From positions 1,488,001 through 1,552,000 of the forward strand of contig NZ_CP046052.1 in NCBI RefSeq assembly GCF_004802635.2: a stretch of DNA of 64,000 bases, in the 5' to 3' direction. The translations under genes and the position numbers were made by a program. Of this stretch, positions 1 to 9,772 are shown piece by piece. Under the pieces are notes generated by a model. That model was not told the DNA's origin. It searched no databases and was given only the letters and a program-made list of their open reading frames with translations. This DNA is from Methylocystis heyeri. GTDB taxonomy: Bacteria; Pseudomonadota; Alphaproteobacteria; Rhizobiales; Beijerinckiaceae. Every line of letters begins with the position of its first letter. Within the stretch, counting starts at the first letter, position 1.

Positions 1-2
1 CT

Positions 3-650
3 GTGAGGCGGCTGCGCACGGCGATATTCATATCCGGGCGCGGCTCCAATATGGACGCGCTGATCGCGGCGGCGCGGGAGAAGGACTTTCCGGCCGAGAT
101 CGCGCTGGTGATGTCGAACCGGCCCGAAGCGGAGGGTCTGGTTCGGGCCAAGGCGATGGGGCTGGCGACGGCCGCGGTCGATCACAAGATTTACGCCGGC
201 CGCGAGGAATTCGAGCGCTCCATGCAGCAGGTGCTCGAAACCTATCGCATCGACTTCATCTGTCTCGCCGGCTTCTTGCGCCTGCTGACGCCCTGGTTCA
301 TCAACCTCTGGAGCGGCAGGATGCTAAATATCCATCCCGCCCTGCTGCCGTCCTATCGCGGTCTCCACACCCATGAGCGCGCCCTCGCCGACGGCGTCAA
401 AATCCACGGCTGCACCGTGCATTTCGTCGTTCCGCAGATGGACGAAGGCCCGATTGTCGCGCAGGCCGCCGTGCCCGTGCTCGACGACGATACGCCGGAA
501 AGCCTCGGCGCCCGCGTGCTGCGGCAGGAACATCGGATCTATCCGCTGGCGCTGCGGCTCGCGGCCTCCGGCGCGGTGAGGGTTGAAGGCAACAGGGTGC
601 TGGGGGCGGTCCCAACGGACCCCGGCGCGATGACGGTTCCGGCGGTGTAG
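3..650 (+). CDS. purN: Phosphoribosylglycinamide formyltransferase 1
   Basis: Transfers a formyl group from 10-formyl-THF to GAR in the third step of de novo purine synthesis, in the cytosol. The 215-residue protein has the phosphate-binding GRGSN loop at residues 13-16 and the folate/catalytic segment NIHPALLPSY, giving the usual Asn109, His111 and Asp147 (in DEGPIV) triad. Its length is typical of the family. The start is a GTG at base 3; the bases around it read CTGTGA, so a stop codon in another frame overlaps the start as GTGA. This suggests translational coupling to an upstream gene outside the window, by family precedent purM. Confidence in function is high; the start is inferred from the overlap. 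Confidence 0.95.
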   Translation: MRRLRTAIFISGRGSNMDALIAAAREKDFPAEIALVMSNRPEAEGLVRAKAMGLATAAVDHKIYAGREEFERSMQQVLETYRIDFICLAGFLRLLTPWFINLWSGRMLNIHPALLPSYRGLHTHERALADGVKIHGCTVHFVVPQMDEGPIVAQAAVPVLDDDTPESLGARVLRQEHRIYPLALRLAASGAVRVEGNRVLGAVPTDPGAMTVPAV

Positions 651-820
651 TGCGAGATACGCTCGTTGCCGCTCTTTTTATCGTATAGGTAGCAGGGTAG
701 ATTAAGAATCTGAGGCAGATGGGCTCCCAAGGGAAGAGCCAAAGCCAATGCTATATCCGAGTCATTCAGAGCTTTTGTCTTCGATGCATCTTCAAGGCAT
801 AGGATTCAAAAAGCGGCTTC

Positions 821-1366
821 ATGGATATGAAGAAACAGAAACCAAGAAGACCCACATCTCAGACAAAGAAGCCAACGGGAACACAGCCCAAAAGAGAAAC
901 AAAAGAAATTTTTTCAGTTCCTCGTGTCGCGTGGGGAGCATTTGTTATTTTCGCAACGCTAATTGGTACAGCGGCCGGCACTGCAACCTTTCTACCTCGT
1001 ATAACTCTGTCTTCACTTGGGGCCTTTGATCCATCGACTACGTCTCCAACTTCGTTCCGAGTTTCGAACGTTGGGATAATACCGTTGCGGGGGGTTCAGC
1101 CGTTCATCGGTATATGCGAACTGAGATTCGAAAATGGGCCGTCAATCCAGGGAGCCGCAGATGGCGATATGGATTGCTCGAAAGGCCGTATTTCGACCCA
1201 TCTAATGCCTTCTTATCTACGTCATGACCGGCTTGAGGTAGACAGTTATTTTGATTTCTCCGTACAGGAAACCATAAATCCTGGTCCCATGAAGATTATC
1301 TTCGCAGACATTTCAATACTTTTATCGTTTAACCATTGGTTTATCCCATGGGAACGAGAGAAATAA
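821..1366 (+). CDS. Hypothetical single-pass membrane protein
   Basis: A 181-residue protein with no family I recognise. The first 30 residues are rich in Lys, Arg and Thr, followed by one hydrophobic segment at about residues 36-58 and a probably periplasmic C-terminal part with two Cys. This is consistent with a single N-terminal anchor with a basic cytosolic tail. Base composition is clearly more AT-rich than the flanking purN and nadE, and it sits alone in a gene-poor stretch, which suggests acquired DNA. A second ATG lies two codons downstream and no strong ribosome-binding site is visible. Expression is unproven. Confidence 0.5.
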   Translation: MDMKKQKPRRPTSQTKKPTGTQPKRETKEIFSVPRVAWGAFVIFATLIGTAAGTATFLPRITLSSLGAFDPSTTSPTSFRVSNVGIIPLRGVQPFIGICELRFENGPSIQGAADGDMDCSKGRISTHLMPSYLRHDRLEVDSYFDFSVQETINPGPMKIIFADISILLSFNHWFIPWEREK

Positions 1367-1453
1367 TTCAGATTTATTACGAGGCGAGGCAACGACGGCA
1401 AGCTTTATTGGTTTGCGAAATGACTTTGAAATTCGAGCCTCTGATTTATTAGC

Positions 1454-1600
1454 GACGGTGCCCTTATCGATTTCCGGTTTGGGGTGCGGGCGATGGAATA
1501 CCGCCTCAGCCCCGCCAAGCAGGAACCGGATGTGAGAGCCGCGCCCTTCTGAGCGCTCGGCGCCGAGGGCGATCAATAGGCTCTCGATATCAAAGCAAAC
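1454..1600 (-). pseudogene. Remnant of a HicA-type toxin gene
   Basis: Reading the minus strand gives a core of about 45 residues with DIESLLIALGAE, then GSHIRFLLGGAEAVFHRPHP and EIDKGTV. This matches the central part of HicA mRNA-interferase toxins of the kind with a W-x-x-IEALL start and an F-x-RPHP segment. The expected N-terminal start and the C-terminal helix that normally follows KGTV are replaced by unrelated sequence (ANKSEARIS), so both ends have decayed. No HicB-like antitoxin is visible next to it. The family assignment is by eye from motif order; the gene is unlikely to be functional. Confidence 0.5.
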
Positions 1601-1622
1601 GGACAAACGGAAGGTCACCGAG

Positions 1623-1982
1623 TCAGTTTGGATTTTTAGACATAGCTTTGAGTCCGCCAATTGCCGCGACGACGGAGGATTTGAGAGTGAGCAATTGACC
1701 ATCTTCGCCGTCATGGTAATCAACTAACGCCAATACGTCGAGCTGATCAGCACCAAGTTCTTCGGCAACGCGACGGCAAAACCATCCGAAGTGCAAATCA
1801 AACGCTCCGAATTGGCGCTCGATATCGGAGCGAAGCATTGAATGCTCGGGGGCCTGATATAGAGCCCAAAGAGCTTCTATACCTGGCTGTATTCTGAGCC
1901 CCGGTGTCGAATTAACGCGTTTAATCGCCTTTACAATTAGGTCAGGCGCGCTTGTATCCACGATTGTCGTTTCGTAACCCAT
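1623..1982 (-). CDS. Hypothetical protein
   Basis: A 119-residue soluble protein that I do not recognise. The ATG at 1982 is preceded on the minus strand by GAGGGAGAG, a good ribosome-binding site, which supports it being a real gene. It is rich in Leu and Ala with an acidic DYHDGEDGQ segment near residue 90 and no signal peptide or membrane segment. It lies just upstream of the hicA-like remnant on the same strand, inside the AT-richer insert between purN and nadE. It could be an immunity or antitoxin-like small protein, but nothing in the sequence shows that. Confidence 0.5.
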   Translation of the reverse strand: MGYETTIVDTSAPDLIVKAIKRVNSTPGLRIQPGIEALWALYQAPEHSMLRSDIERQFGAFDLHFGWFCRRVAEELGADQLDVLALVDYHDGEDGQLLTLKSSVVAAIGGLKAMSKNPN

Positions 1983-2048
1983 CTCTCCCTCAAGCAGCTT
2001 ACTTTCTATAGCGACGCCGGCGGAGTTTCTCCCGCCTCAACCGGCGCC

Positions 2049-4079
2049 TCACGGGATCGCGTCCAAATCCGCCAGCCAGGCCGCTGCCGAGGAATCGCTC
2101 GGCGCGCGCCAGTCGCCGCGCGGCGAGAGCGACCCGCCGGAACTGACCTTGGGCCCATTGGGCATCGCCGTGCGCTTGAACTGGCTGGTCTCGAAAAACC
2201 GCCGCAAAAACACGCCCAGCCAATGTTTTATCGCGCGCAAATCATAGGCGAGGCGCTTATCCGCCGGCACGACCGAAGGCCACACGCCCGCATCGGCGTC
2301 GCTCCAGGCATGCATGGCCAGAAAGGCGATCTTCGATGGCGCGTAGCCGTAGCGCGTCGTGTAGAAGAGGTTGAAATCCTGCAAGGCGTAGGGGCCGACG
2401 AACTCCTCGGTGCGCTGGACCTCCGCTCCCGGAACCAGCTCGGGAGAAATCTCGGTGGCGAGAATGTCCTGCAGCACGGTCACCGTCTCCCGGCCAAATC
2501 TGGCGTCGCGCGCGCACCAGCGGATCAGATGCTGGATCAGCGTCTTGGGAACCGAGGCGTTGACATTGTAATGCGACATCTGATCGCCGACGCCATAGGT
2601 GCACCAGCCGAGCGCAAGCTCGGACAGATCGCCGGTCCCGAGCACCAGCGCATTGTGGCGATTGGCGAGGCGGAACAGCAGCGAGGTGCGGGCGCCCGCC
2701 TGCACATTCTCATAGGTTGCGTCATAGAGAGCCTCGCCCAGCGCCGCGGGATGGGCGATGTCCGCGAGCATCTGCCGGCAGGCGGGGGTGACGTCGATCT
2801 CCTGGGCCGTCACGCCCAGCGCCCGCATCAAGGCCCATGCGTTGGATTTGGTGCGTTCCGTCGTCGCAAAGGCGGGCAGCGTATAAGCGAGGATATTGGT
2901 CCGGGGCAGGCCCAGAGAATCCATCGCCGTGGCCGCGACCAGCAGCGCGTGAGTGGAATCGAGCCCCCCTGATACGCCGATGACCAGCCTTTGGATGCGG
3001 GAGGCGCGCAGCCGCTGCTCGAGACCATGCGCCTGAATATTGACCGCCTCGAAGCATAGTTCCGCGAGCCTGGTTTCGTCGTCCGGCACGTAAGGATAGC
3101 GCTGAACCGGGCGCAACAGTCCCTTGTCGCCGCGGACGGGCGCAAGGTCGAACCCGATCCGGCGGAACAGCGCGCCGTTCCCCTCTAGATCGGCGCAGTC
3201 GCCGAAGGTTCCCTGACGCAGGCGCTCCGCCGCCAGCCGCCCGAGGTCTATATCGGTCACGACGAGCTGCGGCTGGTCGGAAAAGCGCGGCGCCTTCGCC
3301 AGCAGCGCGCCCATTTCATAAATGACGGCTTCGCCGTCCCAGGCGAGATCGGTGGTCGATTCGCCCTGCCCCGCCGCCGAATATAGATAGGCGGCGATGC
3401 AGCGCGCCGATTGCGAAGCGCAGAGCATCTGGCGCTGGTCGGATTTTCCGACGATGGCGTTGCTGGCGGAAAGATTGAGCAGCACCGTCGCGCCCGCGAG
3501 CGCGGCGCGGGTCGAGGGCGGAACGGGAACCCACAGATCCTCGCAGATTTCCGCATGCGCCACCAGTTCGGGAACATCGCGCGCAGACAGCAATATGTCC
3601 GAGCCGAAAGGCGCGCGCCGCCCGGCGACGTCGATTTCGGCGTCCGCGACAAAGGCGCCGGAAGCAAAGTGCCGCCGCTCGTAGAACTCCCGGTAATTGG
3701 GAAGGAAGCTTTTGGGAATTACGGCCAGCACCTCTCCGCGCAGGATCAGCACGGCGCAATTATAGAGCCGCTCGCGCCAGCGCAGCGGCGCCCCTACCGC
3801 AAGCAGAATATTCATCCCGCGCGAAGCTTCGGCGATGTCGGCAATGGCTCGCTCGACCGCAGCGAGCAGCGCGCGCTGCTGCAGGAGATCGTCTATGGCG
3901 TAGGCGCTCAGCCCAAGCTCCGGAAACAGCGCAATCGAGGCGCCCTGCCCCAGCGCTCGTCTCGCCATCTCCAGCGTGCGCGCGGCGTTGGTCGCCGGGT
4001 CCGCGACGGCGACATTCGGCGCCGCGACTGCAACGCGCAGAAAGCCATGGGTGTGGAGATCGAAAAACGAGTGGTTCAT
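2049..4079 (-). CDS. nadE: Glutamine-dependent NAD+ synthetase
   Basis: Converts deamido-NAD to NAD using ATP and glutamine-derived ammonia, the last step of NAD synthesis. The 676-residue protein has an N-terminal nitrilase-like glutaminase domain with the Glu54 (FPEL), Lys123 (IPKS) and Cys179 (EICEDLW) triad, and a C-terminal synthetase domain with the ATP-pyrophosphatase loop SGGLDST starting near residue 370. This is the long two-domain form. I chose the ATG at 4079 because the conserved N-terminus ([15 protein letters not shown]) begins there. A TTG 16 codons upstream would place the start inside the hppA terminator. It is probably transcribed alone. Confidence 0.93.
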   Translation of the reverse strand: MNHSFFDLHTHGFLRVAVAAPNVAVADPATNAARTLEMARRALGQGASIALFPELGLSAYAIDDLLQQRALLAAVERAIADIAEASRGMNILLAVGAPLRWRERLYNCAVLILRGEVLAVIPKSFLPNYREFYERRHFASGAFVADAEIDVAGRRAPFGSDILLSARDVPELVAHAEICEDLWVPVPPSTRAALAGATVLLNLSASNAIVGKSDQRQMLCASQSARCIAAYLYSAAGQGESTTDLAWDGEAVIYEMGALLAKAPRFSDQPQLVVTDIDLGRLAAERLRQGTFGDCADLEGNGALFRRIGFDLAPVRGDKGLLRPVQRYPYVPDDETRLAELCFEAVNIQAHGLEQRLRASRIQRLVIGVSGGLDSTHALLVAATAMDSLGLPRTNILAYTLPAFATTERTKSNAWALMRALGVTAQEIDVTPACRQMLADIAHPAALGEALYDATYENVQAGARTSLLFRLANRHNALVLGTGDLSELALGWCTYGVGDQMSHYNVNASVPKTLIQHLIRWCARDARFGRETVTVLQDILATEISPELVPGAEVQRTEEFVGPYALQDFNLFYTTRYGYAPSKIAFLAMHAWSDADAGVWPSVVPADKRLAYDLRAIKHWLGVFLRRFFETSQFKRTAMPNGPKVSSGGSLSPRGDWRAPSDSSAAAWLADLDAIP

Positions 4080-4123
4080 GGGCGGAGTATATTTGGCGAT
4101 CGGCAAAAAGCGAAAACACTCCA

Positions 4124-4152
4124 ACAAAAAGGGCGAGGTTTCCCCCGCCCTT
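4124..4152 (-). terminator. Rho-independent terminator after hppA
   Basis: On the minus strand AAGGGCG (4146-4152) pairs with CGCCCTT (4129-4135) around a 10-base loop and is followed by a run of T. It lies 50 bases past the hppA stop and just upstream of the nadE start, so it separates the two transcripts. Confidence 0.7.
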
Positions 4153-4200
4153 GTGGTTGTTTTTCCGTCTCTGCGCCGCCGCTCCAGAGCCCAGGCTGTT

Positions 4201-6378
4201 TCAGTGCGCCAGAACCGCCAGCAGCAGCAGAGCGACGATATTGGTGATCTTGATCGCCGGGTTCACGGCCGGGCCGGCGGTGTCCTTATAGGGGTCGCCG
4301 ACGGTGTCGCCGGTCACGGCCGCCTTATGGGCGTCGCCGCCCTTCTCGTGCCGCACGCCGTCCTTGTCGACGAAACCGTCCTCGAAGCTCTTCTTGGCGT
4401 TGTCCCAAGCGCCGCCGCCCGAGGTCATCGAAATGGCGACGAAGAGGCCGTTGACGATCACGCCCAGCAGCAGCGCGCCGAGAGCGGCGAAGGCGTTGGC
4501 CTTGCCGCCGAGAAGCCAGGCGACCAGGAAGGCCACGATCGGCGCCAGCACCGGCAGCAGCGAGGGGATGATCATCTCCTTGATCGCCGCCTGGGTGAGC
4601 AAGTCGACTGCGCGGCCGTAATCAGGCCGGACGGTTCCGGCCATGATGCCCGGGTTCTTGAACTGGCGGCGAACTTCTTCCACCACCGAGCCGGCGGCGC
4701 GGCCGACAGCGGTCATGGCGATGCCGCCGAACAGGTAGGGAATGAGGCCGCCGAAAATCAGGCCCGCGACGACATAGGGGTTGGAGAGGTCGAAATCGAC
4801 CTTGTCGATGCCCTTGAAGAAAGGCACGCCGGTCTCGATGAAGTGCTTGAGATCGTTGGTGTAGGCGGCGAACAGCACCAGCGCGCCGAGGCCGGCCGAA
4901 CCGATGGCGTAGCCCTTGGTCACCGCCTTGGTGGTGTTGCCCACGGCGTCGAGCGCGTCGGTCGACTGGCGCACTTCCTTGGGCAGGCCCGACATCTCGG
5001 CGATGCCGCCGGCGTTGTCGGTGACGGGGCCGAAGGCGTCGAGCGCGACGACGATGCCGGCGAGGCCGAGCATGGTCGTCACCGCGATCGCCGTGCCGTA
5101 GAGGCCGCCGAGATTATAGGTGAAGAGAATGCCCAGCACGATCACCAGAGCCGGAGCCGCAGTCGATTCGAGCGAAACGGCGAGGCCCTGGATCACATTG
5201 GTGCCGTGGCCCGTCACCGAAGCCTGGGCGATGGAGACCACCGGACGCTTGCCGGTGCCGGTGTAATATTCGGTAATGACCACGATGGCGGCGGTGACGG
5301 CGAGGCCGATCACGCCCGAAAGGAACAGGCCGTAGCCGTGGATGGCTTCGCCGTTCGCCTTGCCGATCTCGCCCCAGCCCACGGTGAAGGTGGTGGCCAG
5401 GAACAGGCCGGCGACGGAGAAGACGCCCGCCGCGATGAGGCCCTTGTAGAGCGCGCCCATGATGGTTTCGCCGACGCCGAGCTTGGCGAAGAGCGGCTCG
5501 AAATATTCGGCGAGCGGAAGATCGCTGGCGCCCAGCTTGACGAAGTAAGTGCCCGCGATGGAGGCCACGATGGAGAGGCCGCCGATCGCAAGCGGGTAGA
5601 TCACGGCGCTGGAGAGGCCCGACTGGCCGGCAAAGAAGATCGAAGCCAGGACCATGGTGGCGACAACGGTCACCGCATAGGTTTCGAAAAGGTCGGCGGC
5701 CATGCCGGCGCAATCGCCGACGTTGTCGCCCACATTGTCCGCGATGGTCGCAGGGTTGCGCGGATCATCCTCGGGAATGCCGGCTTCGACCTTGCCCACG
5801 AGATCGGCGCCGACGTCGGCGCCCTTGGTGAAGATGCCGCCGCCGAGGCGCGCGAAGATGGAGATCAGCGAGGCGCCGAAACCGAGCGCGACCAGCGCGT
5901 CGACCACGACGCGATCGGAGGCGGAGTGGCCGCCGAACCATGTCAGAATGGCGTAATAGACCGCGACGCCGAGCAGGGCGAGGCCGGCGACGAGAAGGCC
6001 GGTGATGGCGCCGGCTTTGAAGGAAATGTCGAGCCCTTCGGCGAGCGACTTCGTGGCGGCCTGGGCGGTGCGGACATTGGCGCGCACTGAAACATTCATG
6101 CCGATGAAGCCGGCGGCTCCGGAGAGCACCGCGCCGAGAAGAAAGCCGAAAGCGACCCACCAGCCGAGCAGAACGACCAGAACGACGAAAATGCCGCCGC
6201 CGACATAGGCGATCGCGGTATATTGGCGTTTGAGATAGGCTTGCGCGCCTTCCGCGATCGCGCCCGCGATTTCCTGCATTTTCTGCGAGCCGGCGTCCGC
6301 CGCGAGCAGTTCCTGCGAGGTTTTCACCCCGTAGACGACGGACAGAAGTCCGAAGACGATGGTTAAAAATAGCACCAT
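4201..6378 (-). CDS. hppA: H+-translocating inorganic pyrophosphatase, K+-independent type
   Basis: Integral membrane pump that couples hydrolysis of pyrophosphate to proton export. The 725-residue protein is hydrophobic throughout with about 16 membrane spans. The active-site segment after [13 protein letters not shown] contains the [19 protein letters not shown] run of acidic Mg-PPi ligands, and the C-terminal [11 protein letters not shown] motif is intact. In [17 protein letters not shown] the Lys and Thr occupy the positions that are Ala and Gly in K+-dependent enzymes, which predicts a K+-independent proton pump. A minus-strand terminator follows it, and a 290-base gap separates it from thiL, so it is probably monocistronic. 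Confidence 0.95.
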   Translation of the reverse strand: MVLFLTIVFGLLSVVYGVKTSQELLAADAGSQKMQEIAGAIAEGAQAYLKRQYTAIAYVGGGIFVVLVVLLGWWVAFGFLLGAVLSGAAGFIGMNVSVRANVRTAQAATKSLAEGLDISFKAGAITGLLVAGLALLGVAVYYAILTWFGGHSASDRVVVDALVALGFGASLISIFARLGGGIFTKGADVGADLVGKVEAGIPEDDPRNPATIADNVGDNVGDCAGMAADLFETYAVTVVATMVLASIFFAGQSGLSSAVIYPLAIGGLSIVASIAGTYFVKLGASDLPLAEYFEPLFAKLGVGETIMGALYKGLIAAGVFSVAGLFLATTFTVGWGEIGKANGEAIHGYGLFLSGVIGLAVTAAIVVITEYYTGTGKRPVVSIAQASVTGHGTNVIQGLAVSLESTAAPALVIVLGILFTYNLGGLYGTAIAVTTMLGLAGIVVALDAFGPVTDNAGGIAEMSGLPKEVRQSTDALDAVGNTTKAVTKGYAIGSAGLGALVLFAAYTNDLKHFIETGVPFFKGIDKVDFDLSNPYVVAGLIFGGLIPYLFGGIAMTAVGRAAGSVVEEVRRQFKNPGIMAGTVRPDYGRAVDLLTQAAIKEMIIPSLLPVLAPIVAFLVAWLLGGKANAFAALGALLLGVIVNGLFVAISMTSGGGAWDNAKKSFEDGFVDKDGVRHEKGGDAHKAAVTGDTVGDPYKDTAGPAVNPAIKITNIVALLLLAVLAH

Positions 6379-6671
6379 GGTGGGTTCGCCCTTTCTTTCA
6401 GGACCGCTTTAGCGCGGCCTTTAGAGAGCAGTGTCGAGAACAATGGTCGATCTTTGCCTGAACCTGCTCTAACTTTTTGAGTTAACCAGATTTTCCCGCA
6501 CGGCCCATGCAATGGGAAAACGCTCCTGGCATTCGGGACCCTCGCAAGCGGTCAAGGCGCTGGCGCAGCAAAACTGGGCGCCTTGCGGTTAGAATCGCGG
6601 GCGCCGCCATTTTAGGCGTGTTTCTTTGCCAGAAAGCGGGCCTTCCGGCAATGCCCACGCTGAATCTCGTC

Positions 6672-7652
6672 TCAAAAGTGGCTGAACGACAATCGGTTGA
6701 ATTTCATGATGTTTTCCTGGGCGTCGAGGAATATCGTCTCGCCGTCTCCTGCAATGATCTCGCCTATCATGACGCAGGGCGCGGAAGCAGCCGATGCAAG
6801 CCTTTCAATTTCTGAAGCGTTCCCCCGGGCGCAGAACAGGATTTCATAATCGTCCCCGCCGGTCAGGGCCAGTTCGAACAGGGTCGGATCGATGGCGATG
6901 GCTTCTCGCGCGGCTTCCGACAATGGAATGTCCCTGGTCGTCACCCGCGCGGCCACGCGCGAGGCTCTTGCGAGCTTTGCGAGATCGCCGACAAGGCCGT
7001 CGGACACGTCCATCGCCGCGCTGGCGCTGGTCCGCAGCAGGGGCGCGAGCGCGAGCCGGGGACGGGGAAGCAGATAGCGCTCCAGAAGATAATCCCGCGC
7101 CTTCGGGGATAGCCCGGCCCGCAACGCCGCGTCGCGCCGCAGCCGCAGGCCGAGGGCGGCGTCGCCGATGGTTCCGCTGACGTACAGGGCGTCGCCCGGC
7201 CGCGCCCCGCTCCGGCCGACGAAGCTCCCCTGCGCCGCCTCGCCCAGCGCCGTGATCGACAAGGTGAGCGGTCCGGGCGTCGCCACGGTGTCGCCACCCA
7301 GCAGCGGGCAGCCGAAAGCCTTGCAATCCTCGGCGAGACCGGCGGCGAAGGCCTCCAGCCATTGATTGGTCCAGTCGGGCGGCAGAGCCAGGGCAAGCAG
7401 GAAGCCGATCGGCTCGGCGCCCTTGGCGGCGAGGTCCGAAAGATTGGCCCTCAGCGCCTTTTTGGCTATCGAATCGGCCGGGTCTTCCGGAAAAAAATGG
7501 ACGCCCGCGACGAGGGCGTCGACGGTCGCGACCATCGGATTGACGCAGGGCGGCAGCAGAGCCGCATCGTCCATAAGGCCGAGCGCGGCGGGCCCGGCAA
7601 GAGGCGCGAACAGTTTTGCGATCAGTTCGTCCTCTGTGTAACGCCGGTCCAT
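6672..7652 (-). CDS. thiL: Thiamine-monophosphate kinase
   Basis: Phosphorylates thiamine monophosphate to the cofactor thiamine diphosphate using ATP. The 326-residue protein has the N-terminal MDDAALL metal and ATP site, the GGDTVATPGPL motif near residue 120, the MDVSDGLVGDL motif near residue 215 and a late TGGDDYEI segment, as in the PurM/ThiL fold. It follows nusB by 38 bases in the same direction, forming the common ribH-nusB-thiL operon. Its length and motifs are complete. Confidence 0.93.
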   Translation of the reverse strand: MDRRYTEDELIAKLFAPLAGPAALGLMDDAALLPPCVNPMVATVDALVAGVHFFPEDPADSIAKKALRANLSDLAAKGAEPIGFLLALALPPDWTNQWLEAFAAGLAEDCKAFGCPLLGGDTVATPGPLTLSITALGEAAQGSFVGRSGARPGDALYVSGTIGDAALGLRLRRDAALRAGLSPKARDYLLERYLLPRPRLALAPLLRTSASAAMDVSDGLVGDLAKLARASRVAARVTTRDIPLSEAAREAIAIDPTLFELALTGGDDYEILFCARGNASEIERLASAASAPCVMIGEIIAGDGETIFLDAQENIMKFNRLSFSHF

Positions 7653-7690
7653 GCGCCTACCCTGGTCGAACGCGTGATGCGGTCAGCGTC

Positions 7691-8161
7691 TCAGGCCCCG
7701 CCTTTCCGAACGGCTTCCTCGGATCTCGTGTCCCGGGCCAGCCGGTCGAGCACGGCGTTAATCATGCCCGCCTCCACGGGACCGAAGAAAGCCCCGGCCA
7801 CGTCGACATATTCCTTGATGACGACCCGCATGGGCACATCCTTGCGCATATGCAGCTCATAGGCCCCCGCGCGGAGGATCGCGCGCATGACCGACTCGAG
7901 GCGCGCGAGAGGCCAGCCGCCCTGAAGCGCGGCGTGAATCTGCTGGTCGATCAGCTTCTGGTTGCCGAGAACGCCCTGCAGCACGTCGCGAAAGAAGCCC
8001 ACCTCGGCCGGCTTGTACTGGTCGCCCTCGATTTCGCGGCCGATCCAATGGGTTTCGAACTCGGCGAGAACTTCGTTCAGGCCCTTGCCTGCGACTTCCA
8101 TCTGGTAAAGCGCCTGCACGACGGCGAGCCGGGCGCTGGAACGCTGTTCGACGCCGCTCAT
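7691..8161 (-). CDS. nusB: Transcription antitermination factor NusB
   Basis: A small all-helical RNA-binding protein that pairs with NusE (S10) on boxA RNA to promote antitermination at rRNA operons. The 156-residue protein has the Arg-rich N-terminus (RSSARLAVVQALYQM) and the C-terminal PVEAGMINAVLDRLAR helix of the family. Its ATG overlaps the ribH stop by four bases (ATGA), indicating translational coupling. It is the middle gene of ribH-nusB-thiL. Confidence 0.95.
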   Translation of the reverse strand: MSGVEQRSSARLAVVQALYQMEVAGKGLNEVLAEFETHWIGREIEGDQYKPAEVGFFRDVLQGVLGNQKLIDQQIHAALQGGWPLARLESVMRAILRAGAYELHMRKDVPMRVVIKEYVDVAGAFFGPVEAGMINAVLDRLARDTRSEEAVRKGGA

Positions 8162-8649
8162 GCCCGCGCCCCCGCTTCCCTTGCAAGGCGAACCAGCGAG
8201 AGAGCCGCGAGGGCGGCGTCCGCCCCCTTGTTTCCCTGTTCCGGATCGGCGCGCGTAATCGCCTGCGCTTCGTTTTCCACGGTCAGAATCCCATTGCCGA
8301 GAGGCAGCCGCATCGCGACCGAAAGATCGATGAGGGCGCGGGCGCTCTCATTGGCCACGATCTCGAAATGATAGGTCTCCCCGCGAATGACGCAGCCGAG
8401 CGCAACCAACCCGTCATAGGGCGCGCCCGCCTCCTTGCCCGCGTCGAGCGCGATGGCGGCCGCACAGGCGATCTCCAGCGCTCCAGGGACCTCGATCACG
8501 ATCGCCTCCGCACCGAGCTTCGAGAGCGCCTCCAGGGCCCCCTGGCGCAGCAGCGTGGTTGTTTCGGCGTTGAACTGCGCGACGACCACGAGAATTCTTG
8601 CGCCGGGAACGGGCGCGCCGTCGTCCCGCGAGCGGGAAAATCCTGCCAT
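8158..8649 (-). CDS. ribH: 6,7-dimethyl-8-ribityllumazine synthase
   Basis: Condenses the ribityl-aminouracil precursor with dihydroxybutanone phosphate in the penultimate step of riboflavin synthesis. The 163-residue protein has AQFNAE near the N-terminus, the substrate segment VPGALEIACAA, the GCVIRGETYHFEIVANES region with the catalytic His, and PLGNGILTVEN. I chose the ATG at 8649 because GGAG lies seven bases upstream and the conserved fold starts there; the frame stays open further upstream without similarity. It leads the ribH-nusB-thiL operon. No FMN riboswitch is evident in the leader. Confidence 0.95.
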   Translation of the reverse strand: MAGFSRSRDDGAPVPGARILVVVAQFNAETTTLLRQGALEALSKLGAEAIVIEVPGALEIACAAAIALDAGKEAGAPYDGLVALGCVIRGETYHFEIVANESARALIDLSVAMRLPLGNGILTVENEAQAITRADPEQGNKGADAALAALSLVRLAREAGARA

Positions 8650-9004
8650 GATTTGCTCCGAGCGCCGGTAGCTCCGCCTCGAGCGGCGGAGAGATCCGAG
8701 CTTTCTGTCTTTGTCGAGCCCGCATCGTTCCAAAATCGCGCGGCCGGCCGAAGACGGCGGACGGACGCGCAAAGGCGAAGCAGGCGGCTGTTTTTTGAAT
8801 TGGCCCGGCTATAGCCCATGAACGAATCGAACGCGAATGTTTTCAGCGCCCACGCTGAAGGCGGCTTCAGGACGGCTCCCAAAACACGCATGATCACGGG
8901 CGTTTGGAGCGCGCTCGACTCTGTTTGAGCAGAATGCGCCCCAATCCTCGCAGGGTCGCACTTTTCCCAAGTCGTCAGGCGTTTCCGCCCGGCTTGAAAA
9001 TGTT
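8650..9004. other. Gene-free stretch upstream of ribH
   Basis: About 355 bases between ribH and the downstream end of the phosphodiesterase gene. It contains the ribH leader hairpin and, near 8905-8945, a GGAGCGCGCTCGACT block that resembles one at 16620-16655, so a degraded dispersed repeat is likely. I see no convincing coding sequence. Confidence 0.4.
8672..8691 (-). other. Hairpin in the ribH leader
   Basis: CTCCGCC (8672-8678) and GGCGGAG (8685-8691) form a perfect 7-bp stem with a 6-base loop, about 22 bases upstream of the ribH start. There is no T-run, so it is not an obvious terminator. Its role is unknown. Confidence 0.35.
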
Positions 9005-9772
9005 TTACGGCCGGAAGCCCTCGAAAACGATCTGATCCGCCCATTTTGCGGCGATTTCGGCCTGCTCGGCGTCGCGAACCGTCCAGACCGTCAGCGGCAG
9101 CTTCAGCCCTTCTCGCCACAGCACCGCCGCCACATGGGGCAGGTCGTCCACATTGAACGACAGGAACTCCGGTCGGCTGCGCGAAAAATGCAGCCACTGG
9201 GCGAGTTCGACGCGCCGCGAAGCCGGGAGCTCCGGCCACTCGCTCTCGGAATAGAAGGCCTGGGCCACCAATCCCACCGGAATCGCCTCGATTCCCATCG
9301 CCTTACGGTGCTCGCGCAGGAAAGCGATCGGATCGGGATCGAAGCTCTCGATCGCGACGGGGCCGCTGTAGCCGAGGAGCAGCTCGCCGACCCGGCGCGC
9401 CAGCGCGAGATTGCCGTCGAAGCTGGATTTGAGCTCCACGACGAGCGGAACGCGCCCCTGAACCGCTTCCAACAGCTCAGAGAGGAACGGCACGCCCTCG
9501 CCCGAGCCTTTGAGCGCCAAGGCGGCAAGCTCGCGAGCGGTCATGTCGCAGACGCGCCCGGCGGCGCCGGTGAGGCGGCCAAGGAGATCGTCGTGGAAGA
9601 CGACGGCCTCGCCGTCCGCGCTCAATTGCACGTCGCATTCGATGGCGTAGCCGGCCGCCGCCGCCGCCCGCGCCGCGCCGAGGGAGTTCTCGACCACGCC
9701 CGCTTCGGCGTCATGCAGCCCGCGATGCGCGATGGGGACCGACACGAGCCAATCCAGATTGCGGCCGTTCAC
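9005..9772 (-). CDS. Glycerophosphodiester phosphodiesterase family protein
   Basis: Hydrolyses glycerophosphodiesters, such as lipid head-group remnants, to glycerol-3-phosphate and an alcohol. The 255-residue protein has the TIM-barrel GDPD signature: IAHRGLHD with the catalytic His and Arg near residue 17, a following VENSLGA, the metal ligands in ECDVQLSADG and the second His in VVFHDD. There is no signal peptide, so it is probably the cytosolic UgpQ-like type. The GTG start at 9772 overlaps the stop of the RidA gene as GTGA, so the two are translationally coupled. Confidence 0.88.
   Translation of the reverse strand: MNGRNLDWLVSVPIAHRGLHDAEAGVVENSLGAARAAAAAGYAIECDVQLSADGEAVVFHDDLLGRLTGAAGRVCDMTARELAALALKGSGEGVPFLSELLEAVQGRVPLVVELKSSFDGNLALARRVGELLLGYSGPVAIESFDPDPIAFLREHRKAMGIEAIPVGLVAQAFYSESEWPELPASRRVELAQWLHFSRSRPEFLSFNVDDLPHVAAVLWREGLKLPLTVWTVRDAEQAEIAAKWADQIVFEGFRP

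Noticed and set aside
3976-6090. Very long open frame antisense to hppA
   Set aside because: It is the opposite-strand shadow of a GC-rich membrane protein gene, with a biased His/Asp/Arg/Gly composition and no domain motif.
8650-8772. FMN riboswitch upstream of ribH
   Set aside because: Only a simple hairpin is visible; the conserved multi-stem core is not.
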